7,781 bases of DNA from Acidimicrobiia bacterium (GTDB lineage Bacteria; Actinomycetota; Acidimicrobiia; Spongiisociales; ZC4RG35), in the NCBI GenBank assembly GCA_025929005.1, contig JAICND010000054.1, forward strand, positions 1 through 7,781, in the 5' to 3' direction. Below, piece by piece: positions 1-6,391 of this stretch. The notes beneath the pieces are model-generated. The model saw only the letters and a list, made by a program, of their open reading frames with translations. It made no database searches and was not told where the DNA came from. The position numbers and the translations under genes were made by a program. Every line of letters begins with the position of its first letter. Positions within the stretch are counted from its first letter, which is position 1.

Positions 1-1809
1 GAGGATGCGTACCGGCGTCGGATTCACATTCACGACGGCAACGCCGTCCGGCCCTTCACAGCAGGGCCCGTGGATCACTCACCACGGTGGTCTCCGAAGG
101 GAGACCGCCTCGCCTTTCTGCGGGCAACGGATCTGAAGAAGCCGGTCGCTCAGCTGGCGGTCATGGCCGCGGATGGCGGCGAAGCCGCAGTTGTTACGGA
201 TTTCGCATTGGGGGTCGAATACTTTGCCTGGGCGCCCGATGCCCGGTTCATCTGCGTCGTCGCCAAGACCTGGAGACCCGAGTTGGCCGATCTCACTGAA
301 GAAGAGAGGGGTCGCCGGGCGAAACGAATCACCCGGTTCCCGTACCGGTTCGACAACCGGGGTTGGCTTCACGATCGTTTTCGTCAGCTCTGGCTCATCG
401 ACCCCCTCGGTTTCGAGAAACCTCAACGTCTCACCGACGGTGAGTTCGACGAGAGCATGCCCGCCTGGCATCCCCAGAGTGACCGGATCGCCTTCATCAC
501 CGATCGGCACCCTCGGGGAGGACTCGAAGCCGGGGAGGATGTGTACGAGGTTGGTCTTGACGGTCGGATGCGGCGGGTAGCCGAACGGGGAGGATGGTTG
601 GCGCCGGCCTATTCGCCAGATAGTGAGTTGCACCTTGTTGGGCATCCCGAGCAGGACTACCCGCGGCTTTTCGGCCTTTGGAAGGAAGAACCGGCCGGCT
701 CGCTGGAACAGGTTGCACCGGATCTTGATCGATCGGTGTTTTCGCTGGCTGGGGGCGCGATCAGCCTGCCGAAGTGGTCGGACGGTGCTGTGTTCACGGT
801 GCTTGAGGACGCCGGTCGGGTAACGGTTGTCAGGATTGACCAGGAAGGCAAAGTGGCGGAGTCCGTGGGGGGAGATCGAGTCGTGACTGGCTTCGATGTG
901 GCGAGCGATCGCTTGGTCGCGGCGATCACGTCAGCCGACCTTCCTGCCGAGATTTTTGACTTCAGAGATGGGTCCGAGGAGCGCCTGACGCACCACTCAG
1001 CCACCTTGGAAATCGGGGTCCGCCCGACCATCCATTGGCGGGCAGCAGGCGATGGTCCCGAGATCGACACGTTCATGGTCATGCCCGAGGGTGACGGTCC
1101 TTTCCCGGTGCTTCTCAACATCCACGGTGGTCCCGCCAGCCAGTACGGGTTCGGCTTCTTCGATGAGTTCCAGGTCTACGCGGGAGCCGGATACGCGGTA
1201 GTGGCGTGCAACCCGCGGGGATCCTCGGGCCGGGGACTCGAGTTCGTGCGATCTGTAGTCGGCGACGGCTGGGGCGTGGTTGACCTGTCCGACATTCTCG
1301 CCGCTCTCGAAAATGCCCTGAGCTCGTACCCCCAACTCGACCGCACCCGGATGGGCATCATGGGTGGCTCCTATGGCGGATTCATGACCGCCTGGGCCAT
1401 AGCCCACGACGACAGGTTCAAGGCAGCCGTGGTCGAGCGGGCGCTGCTGTCTTTCCCGTCCTTCGAGGGCACCTCCGACATCGGGCCGATATTCACGCCC
1501 AATTACGTCCAGTCAGACGACCTTGAGGCCAAGTGGGCCAAGAGCCCCCTCAAGTACGTCGACCAAATCGTGACACCGACCCTGGTGCTCCACTCTGAGG
1601 AGGACTATCGGTGCCCTATTGAACAGGCAGAACAACTGCTCACCAGTCTCCTCAAGCGTGGAATCGAGGCGGAGATGGTCCGCTTTCCGGGGGAAGGACA
1701 CGAACTCTCCCGTTCAGGAAAGCCCCGTCATCGCGTTGAGCGGTTCGAAGTGATCCTGGAATGGCACGATCGGCTCCTGGCCGCTGCCGAGACGACGCCA
1801 GTCGACTAA
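1..1809 (+). CDS. S9-family (prolyl oligopeptidase-type) serine peptidase, 5'-truncated by the window edge
   Basis: The frame is open from base 1 (EDAYRRRIHIHDGNAVRPF...), and this stretch looks like normal S9 propeller sequence, so the GTG at position 70 is internal and the true start lies upstream. The window holds 602 residues; relatives are about 630-680, so perhaps 30-60 are missing. The N-terminal part is a beta-propeller with PD40-like repeats (PRWSPKGDRLAF, PAWHPQSDRIAF, PAYSPDSE). The C-terminal alpha/beta-hydrolase domain carries the oxyanion motif HGGP (codons 1123-1134), the nucleophile motif GGSYGG with Ser at 1369-1371, the acid Asp in SEEDY at 1603-1605, and His in GEGHE at 1699-1701, so the full triad is present. 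The family cleaves short peptides (acylaminoacyl-peptidase or dipeptidyl-peptidase-like); the exact specificity cannot be read from sequence. No signal peptide can be judged because the start is missing. Its TAA overlaps the TAG of the converging lipoprotein gene. Confidence 0.93.
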   Translation, partial: EDAYRRRIHIHDGNAVRPFTAGPVDHSPRWSPKGDRLAFLRATDLKKPVAQLAVMAADGGEAAVVTDFALGVEYFAWAPDARFICVVAKTWRPELADLTEEERGRRAKRITRFPYRFDNRGWLHDRFRQLWLIDPLGFEKPQRLTDGEFDESMPAWHPQSDRIAFITDRHPRGGLEAGEDVYEVGLDGRMRRVAERGGWLAPAYSPDSELHLVGHPEQDYPRLFGLWKEEPAGSLEQVAPDLDRSVFSLAGGAISLPKWSDGAVFTVLEDAGRVTVVRIDQEGKVAESVGGDRVVTGFDVASDRLVAAITSADLPAEIFDFRDGSEERLTHHSATLEIGVRPTIHWRAAGDGPEIDTFMVMPEGDGPFPVLLNIHGGPASQYGFGFFDEFQVYAGAGYAVVACNPRGSSGRGLEFVRSVVGDGWGVVDLSDILAALENALSSYPQLDRTRMGIMGGSYGGFMTAWAIAHDDRFKAAVVERALLSFPSFEGTSDIGPIFTPNYVQSDDLEAKWAKSPLKYVDQIVTPTLVLHSEEDYRCPIEQAEQLLTSLLKRGIEAEMVRFPGEGHELSRSGKPRHRVERFEVILEWHDRLLAAAETTPVD

Positions 1810-2561
1810 CCGTCAGCTCGAAACTGCAGGCCGTTGCCGTCGGGGTCCATCAACGTCAACCGGTCCTCCTCCACGAGGGCTGTGAAGCCGCCTTCGATGA
1901 CAGTGATGAAGTGCGAGTCCTGCTGTTCCATTTCCGGGGGGCAGTTGCCTTCCGCCCCGAATTCGGTGGGCACGATCTCATCGGCCGCAACGATGAATAT
2001 CCCATCGACGTTTCTGCAACCCGTTGACCCGGACAGCGCGCCGTCCTCGGTCAAGACAAGGAATCCGTCACCCTGGACGGATGACACTGCGTCGCCTTGG
2101 AGGAGGCTTTCAAGCACCCATCGCTGGTCGAACAGTGGGGCAGTGTCGATCGGGGGGATAATCGCAAAGATCAGAGTCACGTCGCTACCCGTAAGTGTCA
2201 GGCGGTCATCATCGACCGTATACATGTCGACTGCGGAGAGACCACGAAGGAACATTTGCTCGGCGGTCATCGCCGGTTCGGCACAAGCCATTTCGGTCTG
2301 ACTCATGAGACCGAACTGAACAAAGCCGTCGTCGGCGGTGAAGCTGCCGCCGTAGCTGTTGCACGCCGCAACTCCGCCGGCGGTTCCGTCTTCGAGGAGC
2401 AACGTAATGCGAAAGTCGCCTTCGGGAACGGCAACCCCTGCTACATCACTTTCGATCAACTCCCAGTTGCCCTCCAGATTCCGACCGGCACCGGTGGTCG
2501 TGGTCGGGGCGGCTCCACAGGCGGCCGCCAGGACGGCGAGCAATGCGAGGACCCTTTTCAC
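1806..2561 (-). CDS. lipoprotein with two tandem META (HslJ-like) domains
   Basis: The protein has 251 residues from a GTG start at 2561-2559. This start was chosen because it begins directly at a lipoprotein signal: M-K-R, a hydrophobic core, then LAAAC with the lipidated Cys at residue 15. The frame is open for another 84 codons upstream, but that part is antisense to ilvE and reads as filler. A Thr-rich linker follows the Cys. Domain 1 (about residues 28-133) fits the META pattern: GNWEL, VAACNSYGG, LMSQTEMAC, then a short beta-strand end (RLTLTGSDVTLIF). Domain 2 (about 143-249) repeats it: QRWVLES, GSTGCRNVDG, GNCPPE, RLTLMDPDG. Each domain has a cysteine pair (67/93 and 182/207) at nearly equal spacing. 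META-domain proteins such as HslJ are associated with outer-membrane or surface proteins and stress phenotypes, but have no defined reaction. The product is probably anchored on the outer face of the cytoplasmic membrane. The gene stands alone, divergent from ilvE and tail-to-tail with the peptidase. A weak AAGAGA lies just upstream of the GTG. Confidence 0.85.
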   Translation of the reverse strand: MKRVLALLAVLAAACGAAPTTTTGAGRNLEGNWELIESDVAGVAVPEGDFRITLLLEDGTAGGVAACNSYGGSFTADDGFVQFGLMSQTEMACAEPAMTAEQMFLRGLSAVDMYTVDDDRLTLTGSDVTLIFAIIPPIDTAPLFDQRWVLESLLQGDAVSSVQGDGFLVLTEDGALSGSTGCRNVDGIFIVAADEIVPTEFGAEGNCPPEMEQQDSHFITVIEGGFTALVEEDRLTLMDPDGNGLQFRADG

Positions 2562-2633
2562 GTCTCTTGGACGTTGCAGCTCGGTGGGGCGGTTCCCTGC
2601 AACGGGGTATCCGCGGCCGGGTACCCTTTTGCC
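2562..2633. promoter_or_regulatory. 72-bp divergent intergenic region between the META lipoprotein gene and ilvE
   Basis: This gap must hold the promoters of both genes unless one is transcribed from within its neighbour. It contains an 8-bp perfect inverted repeat, CGTTGCAG (2572-2579) and CTGCAACG (2597-2604), with 17 bp between the arms. It also has two copies of GGGTAYCC (2605-2612 and 2619-2626), the second being the palindrome GGGTACCC that overlaps the likely ilvE -10 box. These could be regulator sites, but no known operator is recognised. I see no convincing -10 box for the lipoprotein gene. Confidence 0.4.
2622..2627 (+). promoter_or_regulatory. putative -10 box of a leaderless ilvE transcript
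   Basis: TACCCT fits the TANNNT -10 pattern. Six bases separate it from the ilvE ATG at 2634, which would put the transcript start at the A of ATG. There is no Shine-Dalgarno sequence before the ATG, consistent with a leaderless mRNA. No good -35 is visible at the expected distance. This is inferred from spacing only. Confidence 0.5.
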
Positions 2634-3548
2634 ATGGATTCCGCCAAGTTCATCTGGATGGATGGCGACCTGGTCGCCTTCGAGGATGCCAAGGTGCACG
2701 TTCTCAGCAACGCTCTCCACTATGGCACTGGTGTATTCGAGGGCATTAGGGCTTACGAGGCACCCGATGGCACAGCCATTTTCAGGTTGCGCGAACACAT
2801 CGAGCGGCTCCACCGCTCGGCCAAGGCATACGGCATCAAGCTCGAGCGGCCCGTTGACGAGCTGATTGACGTCTGCCGGCGGGTCGTGGCTGCCAACGAA
2901 CTTGAGTCTGGATACATCCGCCCGCTCGTCTTCTACGAGCTGGGCTCAATCGGTCTTAACCCGGCCGCTGCCAGAGTCCGAACAATCGTGGCCGCCTGGC
3001 GATGGGGCACTTATCTCGGCGAGGAGGGAGTGGCGAACGGAATTCGCGTGCGGATCTCAAGCTGGCGCCGGATCCATCAGTCCAGTTTCATCCCGATCGC
3101 CAAGGGCACCGGTCAGTATCTCAACAGCGTCCTGGCGAAACAGGAGGCGCTGGCAACGGGATACGACGAGGCGCTGCTGCTCAACATTGACGGCAATGTG
3201 TCAGAGGGTTCCGGCGAGAACCTCTTCCTGATAAGGGACGGCGCGGTCTTCACCCCGAACGTCAGTTCAGGGATTCTCGATGGGATTACTAGAGCATCGG
3301 TGATGGAGTTGCTGGCAAGCGAAGGCATCGAGGTGAAGGAAACCATTCTCACCCGGGGTGACCTCTACGGGGCCGACGAACTCTTCTTTACCGGCACTGC
3401 CGCCGAGGTGACTCCCATCCGCGAAGTCGATGATCGCCCGGTGGGTGCGGGGAAGCCGGGTCCCATCACCAAGCGCGCCCAGGAACTCTTCGCACAGGCC
3501 GTGACCGGCAAACTGGCGGAGTTCCGCCACTGGTTGACCTTCGTCTGA
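2634..3548 (+). CDS. ilvE: branched-chain amino acid aminotransferase (class IV PLP enzyme)
   Basis: It transfers the amino group between leucine, isoleucine or valine and 2-oxoglutarate, the last step of their synthesis and the first of their breakdown, in the cytoplasm. The 304 residues match the short IlvE class (about 300) rather than the longer roughly 360-residue mycobacterial type. Visible signatures are the start region FIWMDGDLV, SNALHYGTGVFEGIRAY (residues 25-41), YIRPLVF (94-100), the PLP lysine in AKGTGQYLNS (Lys157, codon 3102-3104), the cofactor-binding segment VSEGSGENLF (189-198), GITRASVMEL and FFTGTAAEVTPI (251-262). The ATG at 2634 begins exactly where the family begins; the frame is open far upstream, but that part is antisense to the lipoprotein gene. 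The stop overlaps the ATG of the next gene (TGATG), which suggests coupled translation. It probably heads the transcript that continues to gltX. A D-amino-acid aminotransferase or aminodeoxychorismate lyase is less likely given the close resemblance to IlvE. Confidence 0.95.
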   Translation: MDSAKFIWMDGDLVAFEDAKVHVLSNALHYGTGVFEGIRAYEAPDGTAIFRLREHIERLHRSAKAYGIKLERPVDELIDVCRRVVAANELESGYIRPLVFYELGSIGLNPAAARVRTIVAAWRWGTYLGEEGVANGIRVRISSWRRIHQSSFIPIAKGTGQYLNSVLAKQEALATGYDEALLLNIDGNVSEGSGENLFLIRDGAVFTPNVSSGILDGITRASVMELLASEGIEVKETILTRGDLYGADELFFTGTAAEVTPIREVDDRPVGAGKPGPITKRAQELFAQAVTGKLAEFRHWLTFV

Positions 3549-4021
3549 TGGGACAACAGCCCAACGTCGAAGTCGGTCCCGCCGACCGCCCCCGAGCTGT
3601 ACCAGAGCCCGGCCCGGCCCGCCGCTGGCGAGCAACTCGCCCGGGAGACATCACTTCACCTGAACAGATGCGGTGGGGCGGAGCGTTTGGGACACCGGGG
3701 CCCGACCAGGGATGGGCGATCAAGCTGGTCGCTGAGGGAGATCTTCCGGGCCGGACTCCTCTTCTGGAGAAGCTGATGGCAACCCTGATGGGGGCTCGAG
3801 CTTCCTTGTACGGCCGAGCACCGATCATGGAGGACCTCGAAACGGCCAAAGAGATTCTGGGCCTGGGAGAGGGTGCTGCCCCGGAGTTGGAATCGCAAAG
3901 AAACCGCTGGCTGGAGACGGCTGCCCACGAGAAGGTACCGGGAAACTCGCCCTGGTCGAGATCGGTCCCGAGTTGTTGTCTGCGAAGCCGTCGGGGGTGC
4001 GACGCATTCGCCGTTTGTTGA
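3548..4021 (+). CDS. unrecognised small protein following ilvE; C-terminus probably frameshifted
   Basis: I do not recognise this family. As written it encodes 157 residues from an ATG that overlaps the ilvE stop (TGATG). There is no Shine-Dalgarno, so it is probably translated by coupling. The first part is Pro/Arg-rich (residues 11-32). A stretch that looks conserved follows, RPGDITSPEQMRWGG then FGTPGPDQGWAIKLV (47-61), and then a helical part with LEKLMATLMGARASLYGR (73-90). There is no signal peptide and no membrane segment, so it should be cytoplasmic. The last 28 residues are odd: rich in Cys, Ser and Arg, with low third-position G+C. Moving to the next frame at about position 3934 gives GTGKLALVEIGPELLSAKPS and a stop at 4027-4029, which is far more protein-like. 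One missing G at 3932-3936 would explain it, giving 160 residues. This is either a sequencing error or a recent mutation. The gene's existence is fairly sure; its function is unknown. Confidence 0.65.
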   Translation: MGQQPNVEVGPADRPRAVPEPGPARRWRATRPGDITSPEQMRWGGAFGTPGPDQGWAIKLVAEGDLPGRTPLLEKLMATLMGARASLYGRAPIMEDLETAKEILGLGEGAAPELESQRNRWLETAAHEKVPGNSPWSRSVPSCCLRSRRGCDAFAVC

Positions 4022-4039
4022 GCCGTTGATCAGCGTTCG

Positions 4040-4801
4040 ATGAAGATCGTTCGTTTCAAAACCGGTCACGACATCGCCTATGGGCTCGCAGAGGCGGCGG
4101 GGGTCACGGTCTACAAAGGCTCACCGTTCGTTGCCTGGGAAGCCACCGAAACCATGGTTCCTTGGGAGGTGGTGCAGCTGCTTTCCCCGGTCATTCCAAC
4201 GAAGGTGGTCGCGGTTGGCCGGAACTACGCAGAGCATGCGGACGAAATGGGAGCCGAGGTCCCCGAGGAGCCGATCATCTTCCTGAAACCTGCAACAGCG
4301 GTCATCGGTCCGGACGTTCCGGTCGTCTATCCCCCCGATTCCCACAACGTTCAGCATGAAGCCGAGCTAGCGGTGGTGGTAGGACGCGTGGCCCGAAACG
4401 TGGCAGCTGAGGATGCAGGGCAGTTCATCTTCGGGTACACGGCCGCCAACGACGTCACTGCTCGCGACTTGCAGCGAAAGGATGGTCAGTGGACCCGGGG
4501 GAAAGGCTTTGACACCTTTTGCCCGCTAGGGCCGGTGATCGAAACCGAACTCGACCCGCTCGAACGCCTTGCCGTTATCTGTCGGGTGAACGGGGATGTG
4601 CGTCAGGCCGGCTTCACCTCGGACATGGTGTTTGGCGTTGCCGAACTCTTCGAGTTCATCTCGCGAGTCATGACTCTCCTTCCCGGCGATGTGATCCTCA
4701 CCGGGACGCCATCGGGGATCAGCTCGGTCGAGCCGGGAGACCTCATGGAGGTCGAAATCGACGGAATCGGCACTTTGGCCAACCAGGTCGTGCGCAGGTG
4801 A
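4040..4801 (+). CDS. fumarylacetoacetate hydrolase-family enzyme (acylpyruvase / oxaloacetate decarboxylase / hydroxymuconate isomerase type)
   Basis: The 253-residue protein has the FAH fold. It has a short N-terminal domain (about 1-52) and a catalytic domain starting at VVAVGRNYAEHADEM. The metal ligands are visible: Glu107 and Glu109 in QHEAELAVVVG, and Asp138 in NDVTARD. Other family marks are FLKP (Lys83), GKGFDTFCPLGP (154-165) and TGTPSGISSVEPGD (221-234). The family includes acylpyruvate hydrolase, oxaloacetate decarboxylase and 2-hydroxyhepta-2,4-dienedioate or carboxymethyl-hydroxymuconate isomerase. Sequence alone does not separate them, and no aromatic-degradation gene lies nearby. 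From memory, mycobacteria carry the same pair (an FAH-family gene, Rv2993c, beside gltS, Rv2992c), so the link to gltX looks old rather than chance. The ATG at 4040 fits the family start; there is no clear ribosome-binding site. Its TGA overlaps the gltX GTG by four bases (GTGA). Confidence 0.9.
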   Translation: MKIVRFKTGHDIAYGLAEAAGVTVYKGSPFVAWEATETMVPWEVVQLLSPVIPTKVVAVGRNYAEHADEMGAEVPEEPIIFLKPATAVIGPDVPVVYPPDSHNVQHEAELAVVVGRVARNVAAEDAGQFIFGYTAANDVTARDLQRKDGQWTRGKGFDTFCPLGPVIETELDPLERLAVICRVNGDVRQAGFTSDMVFGVAELFEFISRVMTLLPGDVILTGTPSGISSVEPGDLMEVEIDGIGTLANQVVRR

Positions 4802-6234
4802 GCGTCCGGGTTCGGATAGCTCCCTCACCAACGGGTTTGATCCATGTCGGCAATGTCAGGTCCGCGCTGTTCAATTGGCTGTTCGCCCGTCACCACAAGG
4901 GGACCTTTATCGTTCGGATCGACGACACAGACGTCGAACGGTCACTACGCGAGTACGAAGTCGACATCCTCGAAGGATTTCGATGGTTGGGGCTGGATTG
5001 GGATGAGGGTGTCGAGGTGGGGGGCCCGCACGGCAGCTATCGCCAGTCGGACCGATTTGGTCGCTATCGGGACGCTGCCCACGATCTGGTGGATAGGGGC
5101 TTGGCCTACTACGACGACCGCACACCGGAGCAGTTGGAGGAGCTGCGGACGCGGGCGCAGGCCGAAAAGCGGCACCCGAACTTCTACATTCGCCAACCGG
5201 CCGAACCTGTTCGGGCAGGGGCAATCAGATTCTCGGTTCCCCAGGATCGGCCGATCGAGTTCGAGGATGTTGTTCGGGACGCCATGCGTTTTGAACCGGA
5301 GACCGTCGACGACTTCGTCATCCTTCGCTCCGATGGCCTTCCTACCTATCACCTGGCTTCAACGCTGGATGACGTTGAGTACGAGATCTCGCATGTCATC
5401 AGGGGCGAGGATCTGTTGCCTTCTACCCCCAAACACATCCTGCTCAGCCGCGCCCTGGGGGGGACCCCACCCGTCTACGCCCATCTCCCGTTGCTGTTCG
5501 GTCCTGACGGCAAAAAGCTCAGCAAGCGACACGGCGATACGTCGCTGGCCGCGTATCGCCGGGGTGGATACCTGCCGGAGGCGATGCTCAACTTCATGTC
5601 CCTGCTCGGATGGTCCCTCGACTCGGAGCGGACCATCTTCACCCGCGACGAAGCGATCGCGGCCTTCGATCTGGACCGGGTATCCAAGAACCCCGCCATC
5701 TTCGATCTGGAGAAGCTGGCCTGGCTCAATGGCGAATACATACGCGCATTGGCACCGGCCGACTTCATCGAAAGGGTGATGCCGCAGGTCGAGGCGAGCC
5801 TGGGCCGGAGGTTGAACGATTCGGAGCGTGCACGATTCTCAACGATCGCCCCGCTGGTCCAGGAGCGAACCAAACTTCTCATTGAGGCGCCAGGACAGGT
5901 CGCTTGGCTGTTCTCGGAGCACTTCGATATCGACCCGGAGGCGTGGACCAAGGTGATGGTCGAGGGGACAGCCGATGTCCTGGCAGACGCGGTGGACCGA
6001 CTAGAAAAGATCGACATTTGGGAGTCGGAGTCGATCGAGGCGGCCTTGCGGTCAATGCTGGAGGATCTCGCCATCAACGCTCGCCAGGGTCTGCAGCCGC
6101 TGCGCGTGGCTGTGACCGGTTCTTCGGTCAGCCCTCCCTTGTTCGAGTCGCTGGCTGTTCTCGGGCGGCAACGCACGATCGACCGGCTGCGCGCGGCTAT
6201 TGAACGACTCGGAGCACCTGGCCACCCTCGGTAG
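4798..6234 (+). CDS. gltX: glutamyl-tRNA synthetase
   Basis: This class I synthetase charges tRNA-Glu (and tRNA-Gln in organisms that use the transamidation route) with glutamate. It has 478 residues, normal for the family. The GTG start at 4798 is chosen because it gives MSVRVRIAPSPTG, the usual N-terminus, and creates a GTGA overlap with the FAH stop; the frame upstream of it is a shadow of the FAH gene. The HIGH-type motif is HVGN (16-19), after APSPTGLI. The glutamate/ATP pocket motif FIVRIDDTDVERS is at 37-49. RGEDLLPSTPKH (202-213) is present, and the KMSKS-type loop is GKKLSKRHG (238-246). The C-terminal anticodon-binding region ends with GLQPLRVAVTGSSVSPPLFE, also typical. The protein contains no cysteine at all, so the zinc site of the E. 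coli enzyme is absent. Whether it also charges tRNA-Gln cannot be read here. tRNA-Glu follows 14 nt after the stop, probably in the same transcript. Confidence 0.97.
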   Translation: MSVRVRIAPSPTGLIHVGNVRSALFNWLFARHHKGTFIVRIDDTDVERSLREYEVDILEGFRWLGLDWDEGVEVGGPHGSYRQSDRFGRYRDAAHDLVDRGLAYYDDRTPEQLEELRTRAQAEKRHPNFYIRQPAEPVRAGAIRFSVPQDRPIEFEDVVRDAMRFEPETVDDFVILRSDGLPTYHLASTLDDVEYEISHVIRGEDLLPSTPKHILLSRALGGTPPVYAHLPLLFGPDGKKLSKRHGDTSLAAYRRGGYLPEAMLNFMSLLGWSLDSERTIFTRDEAIAAFDLDRVSKNPAIFDLEKLAWLNGEYIRALAPADFIERVMPQVEASLGRRLNDSERARFSTIAPLVQERTKLLIEAPGQVAWLFSEHFDIDPEAWTKVMVEGTADVLADAVDRLEKIDIWESESIEAALRSMLEDLAINARQGLQPLRVAVTGSSVSPPLFESLAVLGRQRTIDRLRAAIERLGAPGHPR

Positions 6235-6248
6235 CATGCCGGGACTCT

Positions 6249-6321
6249 GGCCCCGTCGTCCAGAGGCCCAGGACGCCGGCCTTTCAAGCCGGAAACGCCG
6301 GTTCGAATCCGGTCGGGGCTG
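6249..6321 (+). tRNA. tRNA-Glu, anticodon UUC
   Basis: A 73-nt cloverleaf can be drawn fully. The acceptor is GGCCCCG (6249-6255) with CGGGGCT (6314-6320), including a G1-U72 wobble. The D stem is GTCC (6258-6261) with GGAC (6271-6274). The anticodon stem is CCGGC (6276-6280) with GCCGG (6288-6292) around CTTTCAA, giving anticodon TTC at 6283-6285. The T stem is GCCGG (6297-6301) with CCGGT (6309-6313) around TTCGAAT. The discriminator is G at 6321 and no CCA is encoded. It lies 14 nt after gltX, so the synthetase and its substrate are probably co-transcribed. Confidence 0.96.
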
Positions 6322-6323
6322 CT

Positions 6324-6391
6324 TCCGATCCCGTTCCGGCGTAGAAATGCCGTCATTTCTGACGGCATTTCCACGCAAGAACGGGATGGGA
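6324..6391. terminator. long imperfect hairpin, probable bidirectional terminator
   Basis: The core is a perfect 12-bp stem, GAAATGCCGTCA (6344-6355) with TGACGGCATTTC (6360-6371), around the loop TTTC. After a one-base mismatch, 4 bp pair (6339-6342 with 6373-6376). After a 2x2 internal loop, 9 bp pair, ATCCCGTTC (6328-6336) with GAACGGGAT (6379-6387). Past a G-G mismatch, 3 more bp pair (6324-6326 with 6389-6391). It fills the gap between the tRNA end and the rpiB stop, where two convergent transcripts meet. There is no strong U-run on either side, so it would be an atypical terminator; a processing signal or dispersed palindromic repeat is also possible. Confidence 0.6.

Noticed and set aside
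657..1407. Open frames on the minus strand within the peptidase gene
   Set aside because: They are shadows of a clearly coding S9 domain with no motif, start signal or promoter of their own.
70..1809. GTG at 70 as the start of the peptidase
   Set aside because: The frame is open to base 1 and residues before it read as ordinary S9 propeller sequence, so the gene begins outside the window.
2097..2633. Long N-terminal extension of ilvE
   Set aside because: It is antisense to the META lipoprotein gene, has no family similarity, and IlvE proteins start at the MDSAKFIW region.
2562..2813. 84-residue upstream extension of the lipoprotein
   Set aside because: It overlaps ilvE on the other strand and would place the signal peptide internally; the GTG at 2561 gives a normal lipoprotein start.
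3656..4069. Minus-strand open frame opposite the small unknown gene, considered as the true gene
   Set aside because: It has no start signal or recognisable domain. The plus-strand gene is overlapped by ilvE in operon style and has better codon structure.
4844..5779. 311-codon open frame inside gltX in another frame
   Set aside because: It is a Ser/Arg/Pro-rich shadow with no recognisable motif; gltX is unambiguous there.
5475..6374. 299-codon open frame antisense to gltX and the tRNA
   Set aside because: Its Ser/Arg-rich composition is the usual mirror of a high-G+C gene, and it runs through the tRNA and hairpin.
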